64,000 nt of DNA from Epiperipatus broadwayi (Eukaryota > Onychophora > Udeonychophora > Euonychophora > Peripatidae). Where the stretch lies: NCBI GenBank assembly GCA_028023455.1, contig JAQFVV010000113.1, positions 682,001 to 746,000 of the forward strand. Reading direction: 5' to 3'. Made by a program: the position numbers and the translations under genes. The notes under the pieces are model-generated. The model did not search any database. It saw only the letters and a program-made list of their open reading frames with translations, and was not told where the DNA came from. Below are positions 35,475 to 47,260 of this stretch, piece by piece. Within the stretch, counting starts at the first letter, position 1; each line of letters starts with the position of its first letter.

Positions 35475-35477
<3 letters not shown>
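35291..35477. mobile_element. Family C piece left of the LINE
   Basis: CAAGCCATACATCACATGAC...GAGCTTGCTAATAGCTCTAA matches, in direct orientation, 45083-45175 and, inverted, 40577-40612. It is the left part of a family C element into which the LINE inserted. Confidence 0.6.

Positions 35478-35512
<35 letters not shown>
35478..35512. repeat. (AAT)n tract at the LINE 3' end
   Basis: Eleven to twelve AAT/TAA units directly followed by the LINE tail (ATTCA)n. Read on the minus strand it is the 3' terminal (ATT)n of the LINE or the target microsatellite. Confidence 0.9.
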
Positions 35513-35835
35513 TCAATTCAATTCAATTCATTTATTTACCGTACAAAACTACAGCATAAAGCCAATTACAGTATTGCACCATAACAAATATATAAATACA
35601 TAAATGAGTTTAAATGACAAATTATTAATATAATTACGTGCCATATTTCAATAAAAGATAATTAACACATTTAAAAATCTAAAGTAAAATTAAATATCAG
35701 CATATAAACAATTATTATTAAAACATTAATAATAACAAATACATAAAAGGGATAAATATAAAGCACATAACAAAATAATAATAATAATAAAACAATTTAA
35801 CATATATATATATAAACAAAATCAAGTTAAACCAA

Positions 35836-38596
35836 TCAAATATGACATTTAAATTTAATAACATTACAAAATTGATTATAATCTAAATTGAAGTAATTAT
35901 TATTACTACAAATCTGATTATATAAATATGGCAGTCTAAATAAAGGAGAAAATCTAAGAACATTGGAATGACAAGTTTTAATGTAACAAACAGAAGCAGA
36001 CCGAGTATCATGCACATGAGATCTAATTACAACAGTAGAAATTGTGTCAGATAAAAGAACTATTTTATTAACAAGTTTATAAAGATATTTAAGATCTCTA
36101 TATTGTCTTCTAGAAGAAAGATGAACAACAGTTTTATTTCCCAAAGAAACATATTTAAAAAACTTATTACTCACTGATTGTAATAAGTTACATCCCTGTT
36201 TAGAGCTAGGATTCCAAATGACTGAACAATATTCAATGATGGGAAGAACCAATGATAAAAATAATTTAAATTTTGTATCACCACTGAAATGATGACCAAA
36301 CCTTAGAATAGTACCTATAATTTTTAAAGCTTTACCAATAATCATTTCCAAATGAGGAAGAAAGGATCCATTACTAGAAAATATAACTCCCAAATCTTTT
36401 TGGGATTCAACAGAAATAATTTTGTGACAATTAATAAAATAAGAAAAATGCAAAACTTCAGATTTTTTAGAATACGAGACTAAGGAACATTTACTGAAAT
36501 TAACAATCATATTATTTAAATCACACCAAGCACTAAAATTATCTATATCCTTTTGAAGAAGAGTGCAATCAAACACAGATGTGATTCTTCTAAAGATTTT
36601 ACAGTCATCTGCATAGCACAAAAGATAAGAAGATTTTAAGCAATCCTTAAGGTCATTCATATAAATGTTAAAAAGCATAGGTGCTAAAATACTACCCTGA
36701 GGAACTCCAAAATTACATTTAAACTTAGATGAAATAGTATTATTAAATTTAATATATGCAGTACGACCATGAAGAAAGGATTGAAACCAATAAACAAGCT
36801 TAGTAGAAAAACCCATTTGATATAATTTGTGAAGAAGAATACTGTGGTCTACTTTATCAAAAGCTTTTGATAAATCAAAATAAACAACATCAAGTCTCTG
36901 CTGGTCCTCAATTGGAAGAGCTCGTATGATCATAAATTGTTAACAAATTAGTTTCTACGGATCTATTAGGTATAAAACCATGCTGTGAAGAAGAAATGAG
37001 TTTACTAACATCTAAAATAATTTTATTATAAACACACCTCTCAAAAATTCTAGCAATAGTATGTAAAACAGAAATAGGTCTATAGTTATTAAGATAATCA
37101 TGTGAACCATTCTTAAAAATTGGGACCATTTTGGCACACTTAAGCACATTAGGAAAAACACAAGAATTCAGTGATAAATTAAAAATAAATGCAAGAGGAA
37201 CTGCAATAAATTCAGCTAGCCCTTTGTAAATAAATGAAGGAATATTATCATTTCCCAAACTAGAATGAATTTTAAGTCGCTTAATAGCCATAACAACATC
37301 ATCCTTAGAAATATGGTCAATCATACAATGAACAGTTGAAGAATTACAAAATAATGCAATATCTTCAAATATTGCATCATGTGATGAATATACATCAGCA
37401 AAATGTTTTGAAAAGTCATTTGCACTTAAAGTGAAACCATGAGTAGCTTGAACCTTTTTTCTACCCAAACCAGACTTTTTAATGAAATCCCAAAATTCTT
37501 TAGGGTTAGATGAAATATTAACCTCAATTTTTCTAATATAATTCTTCAAATCTCTTTTATAAACATGCTTCACCAATCTTCTGAAATTAATAAAATTATT
37601 ATAAAAAAAGATATTCTTTGTTTTAAAATAAAGTCTACGATGATAAGACTTCCTTTTAATAATTTTAATAAGATCGCATGAAAACCAACGAGGAAAACCC
37701 TTATAAAAAGGTCGCTTATTGGGAATATACAAATCAATAAAACCATTAAGAATCTTTAAAAACTCATCCAAGCAATGATTTACATCATTAAAAGAATACA
37801 AAAAATTCCAATTAACTTTAGAAAAGTTTCTACAAAAATCAAAATAATTACCCTTCCCATAATCCTTTCTTGAAATATTAGAAAAATTAATCTTTGAGTG
37901 ACAAACGTTAATATAAAACTCAAAAGGTGGATGATGAGCATCAATAGGAAAATTAACAGAGACAACTTGAAAATTACTAACTACTGTTGAATTACATAAA
38001 ATATAATCCAAAGTACGATGAGAGGAATTAACAAATGGGTTATATTGCTTAAGTCCTAAAAATTTACAGAACTTTAACATTCTAGAAGCCTTAGAAGACA
38101 AAAGAGAAAAGTGTGTAGCAATTCTACCCTGATATAAATCCGGAATATTTAAATCCCCAGTAATAATAACATTATCATAGCCAATCAGAAAATCTTCAAG
38201 TGATGTCAAAAAATAATCAAACTCCAACAATGACAAAGTGGGTTTGAGATAAACATTACCTAAAATAAATTTAAAATTGTGATTTAAAGTAATTTCACAC
38301 CATGTAGATTCACAAAAAGAAGAAGAAAAAGAAAGTTCTTTATAAAAAACATCTTTATGAAGAGCAATCAGAGTACCACCACCTCGAGAAATATTATCCA
38401 TAGATCTGTCAGTTCGCAAAATACTGAATCTATCATCAAGAAAAGAACAATCAGGAAATTGGTGATTCAACCAAGTTTCTGTAAGTAAAATAAGATCAAA
38501 ATGTTCTGTTTCAAAAAATTGTTTAATTTGAACACATTTAGTCCTCATACCTCTGACATTCATGTAAAAACAAGAAAGGCCTACCATGTTACCCAC
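35836..38596 (-). pseudogene. LINE ORF2: endonuclease plus RT, one frameshift
   Basis: The 562-residue upstream frame (38596-36908) starts with an APE-type endonuclease: YMNVRGM, LLTETWLN (catalytic Glu), ITGDLNIPD (GDxN), LDYILCNS and DAHHPPFEF in the place of SDHxP. The RT begins with PIFKNGSHDYLNNYRPISVL and HGFIPNRSVETN. The frame ends near 36908 and a second frame (36933-35836, 365 residues) continues with YFDLSKAFDKVDH, GVPQGSILAPMLF and CYADDCKIF, the catalytic YADD. The change of frame in the overlap (about 36908-36933) is the only clear lesion. It could be real or a sequencing error in an A/T-rich spot. The endonuclease nicks target DNA and the RT primes on the nick. The SDH-to-DAH change may weaken the endonuclease. 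Confidence 0.9.
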
Positions 38597-38725
38597 AAAG
38601 ATAATGGAAACAACACAAATAAAACCAAAAAGAGAAAAAAAAAGTGATAAAGAAAAAATAAATAAATAAAAATAAATAAATAAAATAAAATAGATAAAAT
38701 AGATAGTAAAACAAAATAAATTCTC

Positions 38726-40171
38726 TTAAAACCTTAGAGAACTAGCCAGAGATCCATAAAAAAAAGAAATGGAAGCACCGCAAGGCCATAAATTGGGGGA
38801 TATTATTTCATTATGTTTATGTGCAGAAACAGAAACATAAAAGCAAGAAGACTTAGAATTATTCATATTAACTTTATGACAAACAATGCTAGTTTGTAAA
38901 TTATTTTCAAGAAATACTGTAATATCTTTTGAACTGAGATTTACTGGCATATTAGAAAGAAAATATCTATTATAAGTTATATTAGTATTAGAATAAACAT
39001 CAGCAAAATTAGATTTATTAAATCCATCAGATATATTAGTTTTATTAGTCCTTGAAAAATCATTTTTACTAGAAGATAAAGAGGAGTATCCAGAATGATT
39101 TATCCAATAGTTACTATTTGAATGAAAGTCAAGTGAATGTGATCTATAAGCTGGAATGAATTTGGGAGCAAAATCTGGATAATTAAGAATTTTATGTCTA
39201 ATAGACTTAGAATAAACATTACCAAAATTAGATTTATTAAATCCATCAGATATATTAATTTTTTTAGTTCTTGAAAAATCATTTTTATTAGAAGATAAAG
39301 AAGAGTATCCAGAATGATTCATCCGATAGTTACTATTTGAATGAAAGTCAAGTGAATGTGAACTATAAGCTGGAATGAATTTGGGAGCAATATCTGGATA
39401 ATTAAGAATTTTATGTCTAACAGACTTAGAATAAACATTAGCAAAATTAGATTTATTAAATCCATCAGAAATATTAATTTTTTTAGTTCTAGAAAAGTCA
39501 TTTTTACTAGAAGATAAAGAAGAGTATCCAGAATGATTCATCCGATAGTTACTATTTGAATGAAAGTTAAGTGAATGTGATCTATAAGCTGGAGTAAATT
39601 TGGGAGCAGTATCTGGATAATTAAGAATTTTATGACTAATAGACTTTAGGGAAGATACATTAACAGGAAGACCTCCATTATATCTTTTATCCATAAAAGA
39701 AGCACTCTGTAAATTATGAGCTGGAATGACTTTAGAAACTGCAGCTGGATAATTTAGTTTTTTAGATTTCACAGACTTTAAAGAAGATAAAGTAACAGGA
39801 AAACTTCCATTATCTCTTTTCCCCACAAAAAAAAAATTTGGTGATTTAAATTTACCATGAGAAAAAAAACCAGAATCAGAAAAGCAATCACTAATGGAAT
39901 TTACCTGAAGCCAGGATGAGTTATAAAAACATCTACTTTTAAATTTGGAATGAGGCAAATTCATAAATACATTATTATTATTATTATTATAATTAATTTC
40001 ATCACTAACTAAATTAACTTCAGGAACACAATCATCCAATTTGATATTTTCACCAAGATCTTCAGGGCAATAGGCTGAAGAATGATCCCTAGCAATGGAA
40101 GAACTAAAAATTTGATCAGGATATTCGGAAGATGACAAAATGATTGAGTCCAATATCATTAGTATTAACAT
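38726..40171 (-). CDS. LINE ORF1 protein with tandem repeats
   Basis: A 481-residue open frame upstream of ORF2 on the same strand and separated from it by 129 bp, the usual place of the nucleic-acid-binding ORF1 protein. It is rich in Ser, Asn, Lys and Tyr. Its middle half contains three tandem copies of a 73-residue unit (219-bp period), with marks ILNYPD, PKFIPAY, SHSLDFHSNSNY, HSGYSSLSS, NDFSRTKKINISDGFNKSNF. No zinc knuckle, RRM or PHD finger is evident. The C-terminal ~85 residues (from SNMPVNLSSKDITVFLENN) look more like a folded domain and may be the RNA-binding part. The Met at 40171 is the first in frame and lies about 30 bp after the (TAA)n tract. No stop interrupts it. Function is inferred only from position. 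Confidence 0.7.
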   Translation of the reverse strand: MLILMILDSIILSSSEYPDQIFSSSIARDHSSAYCPEDLGENIKLDDCVPEVNLVSDEINYNNNNNNVFMNLPHSKFKSRCFYNSSWLQVNSISDCFSDSGFFSHGKFKSPNFFFVGKRDNGSFPVTLSSLKSVKSKKLNYPAAVSKVIPAHNLQSASFMDKRYNGGLPVNVSSLKSISHKILNYPDTAPKFTPAYRSHSLNFHSNSNYRMNHSGYSSLSSSKNDFSRTKKINISDGFNKSNFANVYSKSVRHKILNYPDIAPKFIPAYSSHSLDFHSNSNYRMNHSGYSSLSSNKNDFSRTKKINISDGFNKSNFGNVYSKSIRHKILNYPDFAPKFIPAYRSHSLDFHSNSNYWINHSGYSSLSSSKNDFSRTNKTNISDGFNKSNFADVYSNTNITYNRYFLSNMPVNLSSKDITVFLENNLQTSIVCHKVNMNNSKSSCFYVSVSAHKHNEIISPNLWPCGASISFFYGSLASSLRF

Positions 40172-40202
40172 TTTACCAAGATTTCAAGGCAATTGGATGA
40201 AG

Positions 40203-40643
<441 letters not shown>

Positions 40644-41045
40644 GGCTGCAGAAAGGAGTTTGCTATTAACTGAAAGGAGACCCTTTGATTCCTCTTGGAG
40701 GCCTTAAAGGAACCAAGCAGGGCAAATTCCTAATGTCCATTTCCATACATTCTTGTCATTGCAGCTGTTATTACTGTGATTATCCATATAGTATACAAAC
40801 ATCGATGGGCTGCTCACCAAGACGCATTAGCCAGCGTGGTGAGTTTATTGGCTTTTTACCTCCGAGTTTAAGAATATTTTTTCCAATATATACAATCATG
40901 ACAGACAAAAATAAATCATGGCCCTTATTCCCAGGAGGTTGTAAAGTTACCAACCAAGGCAGCAGTTGGTGGCCGAAGGCAGAGGGTGCTAAGAATCCCC
41001 TGATTGTGAACTCAGGCTGCCATTTGATGATGACTTTTTATTTAG

Positions 41046-41651
41046 GTACTTACAACTGCAGATCACTTTCAAGTGAAGGAATATTGCAAGAGTTAGAAGA
41101 AGAACTGTCTTATATTATAGGGGACATTATTGAACTTTGTGAAGTTAGAAGAAAAGGTGAAGAAACAATTGATTTAAAAAGTGGACATATACTCATATAA
41201 ATAAAAAATGAAAGAATAACATTGTGGAGATTGATGGTGTATCAGACAAAGTGGTAAGATTAGTTTTACAACTTAATATCAGATCAAATGCAGATAATTC
41301 AGGCTTATGCCCCAACAAGTTCTCATAGTGATGAAGTTATAGAAGATTTTTATATGGATGTACAAAAGGCTTTTGATCAGAGTAAACAACATTTTAAAAT
41401 TGTTATGGGAGACTTTAATGCTAGAATTGGTAAACAAATGAAAGATGAAAATGCTGTAGGTAATTTTGGTTAAGGTAATAGAAATGAGAGAGGACATAGA
41501 CTTGTGGAGTTTGCAGAAAAAAAAAACCCTTTATATTATGAATTCTTTTTTTCAGAAAAATGTTAAAAGGAAATGGACATGGAAGCATCCAAATGAAGGT
41601 ACAGCAGAATTGGATTATATTTTGACTAACAGAAAATACATATTTCAAGAT
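41046..41651 (+). pseudogene. RTE endonuclease domain
   Basis: From LGTYNCRSLSSEG the frame shows IIGDIIELCEVRRKGEETID (the catalytic Glu in CEVRRKGE), then a stop and change of frame. It continues with IIQAYAPTSSHSDEVIEDFY, VMGDFNARIGKQ (GDFN motif) and ELDYILTNRKYIFQD, where it breaks off at the family B insertion. The next residues of the element (NVLNKF, GSDHRLVRC) resume after 42678. This is an AP-endonuclease-like fold that nicks the target DNA strand. At least three frame breaks are seen within 600 bp. Confidence 0.85.
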
Positions 41652-42664
41652 TAATACATTGTACAGGCTTAAACCTGCATTTATATATGCAATATATGCG
41701 GGATTCGAACTCAGACTTTCATAAGACCCACTACTCTACTCTCAGTGCCATCTCATATTGCTGACCCACTTGATCACACACATGTTGAAAAGATAAATAA
41801 TCATCAATATCCATATTTCATGCTAAACCAGCAATCATCAGTTGGTCTAGATTACTATCCTCACACATATAGACAATCAGTGCTCAGCTTTATATTAAGA
41901 TAGGCAATCTTCATGCTTTAATGGACAGGCTTCAAACTATTCTGACTCACAACTCTTCAGCCTTCCATTTCATTGAAAATCTGATGATGGAACATTTAAA
42001 GCCCTTGTTAGTGCCAAGGTTGTCATCCTACTCATGTTGACATATTAGTCATTCTGACCCCTCCTGTGCAGGAGAAAAATCCATTTAAACATACATATGC
42101 GAAGGATGGGCAGACCTTTTTCAACATGTATGTGATCAAGTGGGTCAGCAATATGAGAAGCCACTGAGAGTAGTGGGTCGTGTGAAAGTCTGAGTTCGAA
42201 TCCCACATATATTACATATATAAATGCAGGTTTAAGCCTGTACAATGTATTAATTTATATAAATAGTGTGTAAAAGGTCTGCCCATCCCTCGCATATGTA
42301 TATATAAATGGATTATTCTCTTGTACATAAAGGATCAGAATGACTAATATGTCAACATGGGTAGGATGACAACCTTGGCTCTAACAAAGGCTTTGAACGT
42401 TCCCATCATCAGATTTTCAATGAAATGGAAGGCGGAAGAGTTGTGAGTCAGAATAGTTTGAAGCATGTCCATTAAAGTATGAAGATTGGCTATCTTAATA
42501 TAAAGCTGAGCACTGATTGTATATATGTGTGAGGATAGTAATCTAGACCAACTGATGATTGCTGGTTTAGTATGAAATACATATATTGGTGATTATTTAT
42601 CTTTTCAACATGTGTGTGATTAAGTGGGTCAGCAATATGATATGGCACTGAGAGTAGTGGGTCG
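41652..42664. mobile_element. Family B multimer inserted in the RTE, 13-bp TSD
   Basis: The RTE coding sequence stops at CATATTTCAAGAT (41639-41651) and resumes with the near-identical TATATTTCATGAT (42665-42677), so 1013 bp were inserted with a 13-bp TSD that has since gained two changes. Inside, a unit of about 450 bp (ends GTACAGGCTTAAACCTGCAT, B-box-like GGGATTCGAACTCAGACTTT, TCAGTTGGTCTAGATTACTA) is followed by its inverted copy from about 42030. Parts such as TCAGCAATATGAGA occur three times. It is the most complete family B copy here. Confidence 0.9.
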
Positions 42665-42677
42665 TATATTTCATGAT

Positions 42678-43212
42678 TATAATGTTCTTAATAAATTTAA
42701 CACAGGAAGTGATCATCGATTAGTAAGATGTAAGATACATGTTAATGCAAAATTAGAGAGACAAAAATTATTAAGAAAAACAATATTTACAGTTGATATT
42801 CCTAATCTTCAGAAACATTCTAATGAATTTAAATTAGAACTTACAAATCGGTTTCAAGTATTAGATTTTGAACATGATTCAGATTTGAATGACATTAATA
42901 AGAAAATAAACGATACACTTTTAAAAACTGCAACAAAGATAGCTTGTAGAAAAAAGCAGAAGTGATCATCGATTAGTAAGATGTAAGATACATGTTAATG
43001 CAAAATTAGAGAGACAAAAATTATTAAGAAAAACAATATTTACAGTTGATATTCCTAATCTTCAGAAACATTCTAATGAATTTAAATTAGAACTTACAAA
43101 TCGGTTTCAAGTATTAGATTTTGAACATGATTCAGATTTGAATGACATTAATAAGAAAATAAACGATACACTTTTAAAAACTGCAACAAAGATAGCTTGT
43201 AGAAAAAGCAGC
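42678..43212 (+). pseudogene. RTE linker with 253-bp exact tandem duplication
   Basis: The frame resumes after the family B insertion with NVLNKFNTGSDHRLVRC, the last endonuclease motif (SDH), then a helical linker to KTATKIACRKK. The segment 42706-42958 is repeated at 42959-43211 with only an A-run length difference (6 versus 5 A). The rest of the element is riddled with old mutations, so an identical duplication is either very recent or an assembly artefact. Confidence 0.85.
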
Positions 43213-43950
43213 AATTGACCAATAAAATTTCTACTGAGTCTAGAGAATTTATGAAGTAAAGAAGGAATATTAGGATATACAACAATGATGCATTAAAAAA
43301 GATTGAATATCTCAAAATTTTGTAAAATGGTGTAGGAAAAGAGTTATGATATAAGAAAGTATAATTGTGAACTAGCAAGGAAAGCTGTAGAAGAGAATAA
43401 AAGTCTAAAGAGTGTAAAACAACATTTTGGTATTGGTAGGAAATTTATATCTGCAATAAGAAAAAAAGATGGCATTATTACTAAAAAGAAAGATGACATC
43501 ATGAAATATGTAGAAGACTTCTATCAAGAATTATATAGTAATAAAGAACAAGTGCATCCTATACCTATTATATCTTCCAAATTGCCCAGAATTTTGAATA
43601 AGAAAGTGAGACATGCAATTAAATTTATGAAGAAAGGGAAGCTCCAGGTAATGATGGGATTATAATTAATATATTAAAAGAAGCCGGTGAAGAAATAGAA
43701 TTTTTTTTTAGCAAAGTTATATACCAAATGTCTAAAGATAAAGATGTACCAGATGATTGGAAGAATGCAGTATTAATATTAATATTTAAAAAAGGTGATA
43801 AAGACGATATTAGAAATTATAGACCTATCAGTTTTATACAAAAATTTTACTAAGATAATTACAACTCGTCTACAGAAAAACACTGGATTTTCACCAAGCA
43901 AGAGAACAAACTGTATTTAATGGTTTTAGTACAGTAGATAATATCTAGGT
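43213..43950 (+). pseudogene. RTE linker and RT start, decayed
   Basis: Broken frames read ENKSLKSVKQHFGIGRKFIS, DDIMKYVEDFYQELY (a conserved spacer helix of RTE elements), and the RT-1/2 region in which KAG..I..LKEAG and NYRPIS appear in shifted frames (YQMSKDKDVPDDWKNA, then IRNYRPIS at about 43812). Frameshifts are frequent. Confidence 0.75.
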
Positions 43951-43951
43951 A

Positions 43952-45067
43952 TTGAGAGAAATTATAGAAAGGACAAATGAATATGAGTTGCCATTATGCT
44001 TAGGATTTGTAGATTATGAAAAGGCATTTGATTCTATAAACATTTCTTCAGTGATTAAAGCATTGGATCATCAAGGTGTAGATCCAGGATATTGTCATAT
44101 TTTAAAGAATATTTATAAAAATGCAACAGCAACAATTAGATTACATAATGATAGTAGGAAAATCAACATTGAAAAGGGTGTAAGACAGGATGACTCCATA
44201 TCTCCAAAACTTTTTACAGCAGTGCTGCAAGAAGTATTTTGTGGATTAAAATGGGAAGCTAAAGGAGTGAAAGTAAATGGAGATTATTTAAGCCATTTAG
44301 ATTTTGCAGATGATGTAGTTGTTTTTGCAAATAATGCTTTAGAGCTACAGGAAATGTAGCAGGAGTTATCAAATGAAAGTAGAAAAGTAGGACTAAAGAT
44401 AAATGTTAAAAAGACTAAAGTAATGTTTAATAGATTTTCTCAAAATATGATAATAAAGATTGATTATGAAGAGTTAGAAGAAATTAACAGTTACAAATAC
44501 CTTGGTCAGATTATTAATACAGATGGAAATATAATGGATGAAATTAATCATAGAATTAAACCTGGTTGGAGTGCTTTTGATAGAAATAACTTGATACTGA
44601 AAGGAAATATGCTTATGTGTTTGAAAAGGAAGGTTTTTAACAAATGTGTTTTGACAGTTCTTACTTATGGATCTGAGACTTGGACACTTAACAGAAGAGC
44701 AATACAGAGACTTCAGACCACTCAAAGAAGTATGGAGAGATGCATGTTGGGAGTAACAAGAAGAGATCGAAAATGCAATGTATGGGTAAGAGAACAAACA
44801 GGTGTTACTGACCTCATTGAAAAAATTAAAAGACTGAAGTGGAGTTGGGCTGGACATATTGCTAGAAGAGATGATAATAGATGGACAATTGAAATTTTAA
44901 ACTGGATTCCAAGAGATTGTAAAAGACCCAGAAAGAGACCACATGTGAGATGGATGGATGAAATAAGAAAGTGTGCAGGGGTGATGTGGAGAAGAGAAGC
45001 TAAAGATAGGAAAAGATGGATTGAACTTGGAGAGACCTTCATCCTGCAATGGATTGATAATGGTTGA
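43952..45067 (+). pseudogene. RTE reverse transcriptase and C-terminal domain
   Basis: The frame at 43952-44359 has LCLGFVDYEKAFDSINISSV (first catalytic Asp), RLHNDSRKINIEKGVRQDDS (the RQGD block, Gly to Asp) and YLSHLDFADDVVVFANNALE (catalytic FADD). After one stop (44357) the frame at 44423-45067 continues with EINSYKYLGQIINTDGN (KYLG motif), VLTYGSETWTLNRR, the RTE-type C-terminal domain RLKWSWAGHIARRDDNRWT and a basic RPRKRPHVRWMDEIRKCAG. It ends IDNG followed by the TGA-repeat tail. All RT motifs are present and only one stop falls in the last 1.1 kb. Confidence 0.9.
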
Positions 45068-45078
45068 TGATGATGATG

Positions 45079-45200
45079 AAAGCAAGTCATATATCATGTG
45101 ACTTTGTTTTGTAAGCTTGTATTACAGAAATATAATAAAGGGAGAGTACCAAAAACCTCTAACATGCTTTTATTGATAAGTGCTGACGATAAAACCTATA
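45079..45200 (+). mobile_element. Family C piece right of the RTE
   Basis: AGTCATATATCATGTGACTT and GTAAGCTTGTATTACAG continue the family C element that the RTE split. They match 35393-35475 in direct orientation. Confidence 0.6.
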
Positions 45201-46640
45201 TTACATTTCTGTAATAAAAGAAAAAAATATATAGTATATTAATTAGCATTCATATATGTAATTATAATGAATTACTTTGTAAAATAACAGAAGAAATAAA
45301 TCAAGTATAGAAATAAAAACAATATATAAAATATATATAATAACATCAAAAGTATAATTTTATTGAATTTTTATTTAAGTTCAAATAAAAAGCAGCCATT
45401 GCAAACCAGACAAGAAACAGTTAGAAGAGGCCATAATTTCTCAATTATGCCAGAAGTGAAGTTCTGTTTTTGAAAAACATTTTACAATAAATCAATAAAA
45501 AATAATGCAATAAACAAAAAATCATTAATACTTTACCGACTAAACATGTGAAAGATATAAAATTCTTCAAAATAAAAACAATGAGCAAATATTATATTTG
45601 AAAAATATTAAAATATATAACAAATAAAATTGTTAATAGTGGAATTGTCAAATGTTCTTTATTAATTTAAATTTCTTTGCTTGTTATATTTGGGCAGTGG
45701 CAAAATGCCTCTTCCTGACCCAAACATATCTTTTAAAATAGTAATATTTAAGTTATTTGGACCTGAGAAAAATAAATTGTCTCAATTTTGAATCTGTTGT
45801 AATTTTTCATTTCTTAAGTTATTTATTATGCTTTGCTTTGATCTATTTTGTTTATTCTTGTTGTTTAATTGATTTAATAGAAATTTTAAAATGTAAATTT
45901 CTTTTCTAGTTTAAAACTTATAATCTGTTGTAATTTAGTGGTTAAATATTTTATTCAGTCAAGCTTAGACCCCTTGCTTTATTTCATTATTGTCTTGCTG
46001 TTGTTTGACACAATATTAGTTTTATAGTTCAGGATCTCATTCTTTACAATCAACATTGTTAACATAGCTCATCCATATTTTTCTTTCTCTTATTTTTCAT
46101 CCTCATTTCATCTTAACTCATTATCATAATTGATTCATCCTTCATTGATCTCTATTCTACCACAACCTTAATCATTCATCAGCCTAACATATTTACTTTT
46201 TCTTTTTCTCACTCTTTAAGTTCATTCATTTTTTGTTAATTATTATTTGTTGTTCATCATCCATTTAATCTTCTACATCTTAATTTATTTATCACCTAAC
46301 TTATAATACTAACTTCATATTCATTTCATAAATGGATGCCTTCTTGATTATTGACTATTAGGTAGAATTGCAAATTAAGTTCATCTTATAATATTTTTAC
46401 TTTAGATTTTAAAGTTAATTTAGCCAATGTTTAATATTGGAGGCTATTATCTTAATGTTCATTCTGTGACCTCTTTATTTATGTTCACTCATGCTTATGC
46501 TAGCCAAGTCAGTTTGTTCCAATATTTGATATTTTATTTATTATTCTATTTATTATTAGCAGAGTCTTACTCCTTTGAATTTGTTCATGTTGAGCCATGT
46601 TTATTTTGAGATAGTAATTTTTTTTATTTTAACATTATTT
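45201..46640. other. AT-rich stretch, pyrimidine-rich middle
   Basis: About 46060-46340 the plus strand is strikingly poor in G (many TCATT/CTTCATC words). No frame or known repeat. The segment resembles the sequence around 50.2-50.8 kb in composition only. Confidence 0.4.
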
Positions 46641-46650
46641 TGATGTAGTT

Positions 46651-46746
46651 TTTTTTTTCATATGTCATAGCATCAGCCGGAGCGCGAACCCACAACCGTC
46701 TGCAACCAACCACTTGCTTGCAAGGCGGCTACGATGACCTCTTGGC
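46651..46746 (-). mobile_element. tRNA-derived SINE, family S, 10-bp TSD
   Basis: Minus-strand copy flanked by TGATGTAGTT (46641-46650 and 46747-46756). Read on the minus strand: CATCAGCCAAGAGGTCATCG, CGCCTTGCAAGCAAGTGG, then GGGTTCGCGCTCC (B box) and GCTATGACATATG with an A tail (T run on the plus strand). Confidence 0.8.
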
Positions 46747-46756
46747 TGATGTAGTT

Positions 46757-46983
46757 AAAGGAATAAACACAACAATATTCAATATATCAATATAAAAATA
46801 AATAAAGAATAACTATAGCCAGCTTATGGCAAGGTATACCATCCCAAATAGCATTTAATAATTAAAAAATAAAATTTTTCATTAAAGTTACGCAAAATTA
46901 ATGTTCTCATATGAATGGCCAAATTTCCATAATTTATGTCTATTAACAGAATTATGTTCTTTATTTAATAAGTTGCCTGTCAT
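46757..46983. other. Flank of PLE relic
   Basis: Probably the 3' UTR of the minus-strand PLE that follows. CATATGAATGGCCAAATTTCC is mirrored by GCCATTCATATGGGAAGG near 50855. Confidence 0.4.
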
Positions 46984-47260
46984 TTATAAAATATGATTCT
47001 TTGATTCCCCCCTCAAATCGTTTTCCACATGTATAATAAAGACACTGTCAAAGCAAAAATTTCCATTATAAATATCTGAATATTCAGCAAATGCAGATTT
47101 AAATATATGTACAGAATATTGAAAATTATTATATATAAGTTCATGTTCATGAAAACTCTGTTTCAATGCACCAATTGAGTCACCACTGCAACAGGACCTG
47201 CATTGGCACACCATTTTATAAATATTACATTTGTTGATTCACAGACACATGAACTTCTAT
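46984..47260 (-). pseudogene. PLE GIY-YIG domain, minus strand
   Basis: The 76-residue minus frame shows CQCRSCCSGDSIGALKQSFHEHELIYNN, in which the Cys pair, a degraded SYIGET and the KxRIxEHxxxY pattern of PLE GIY-YIG domains can be seen (longest run quoted in parts: GALKQSFHEHELIYNN). The C-terminal IYNGNFCFDSVFIIHVENDL aligns with ICNGNFYFDNIFYFMCRKRF of the plus-strand relic at 49.1 kb. It is thus a sister copy of that PLE in the opposite orientation. The RT part was not found upstream. Confidence 0.65.

Larger units (their letters stand above)
40644..45078 (+). mobile_element. Full-length RTE LINE with 11-bp TSD, interrupted
   Basis: AAAGCAAGTCA at 40633-40643 and 45079-45089 flanks a plus-strand RTE element that ends with the clade's typical (TGA)n tail (TGATGATGATGATG). 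Subtracting the family B insertion (41652-42664) and a 253-bp duplication leaves about 3.2 kb, the usual RTE length. Order: 5' leader, endonuclease (41046-41651), linker (42678-43900), RT (43950-44420) and C-terminal domain (to 45067). Several stops make it inactive. Confidence 0.9.

Noticed and set aside
42390-42440. CTGATGATGG in family B as a hammerhead core
   Set aside because: CTGATGA is present but no helix II followed by GAAA can be drawn at the usual distance.
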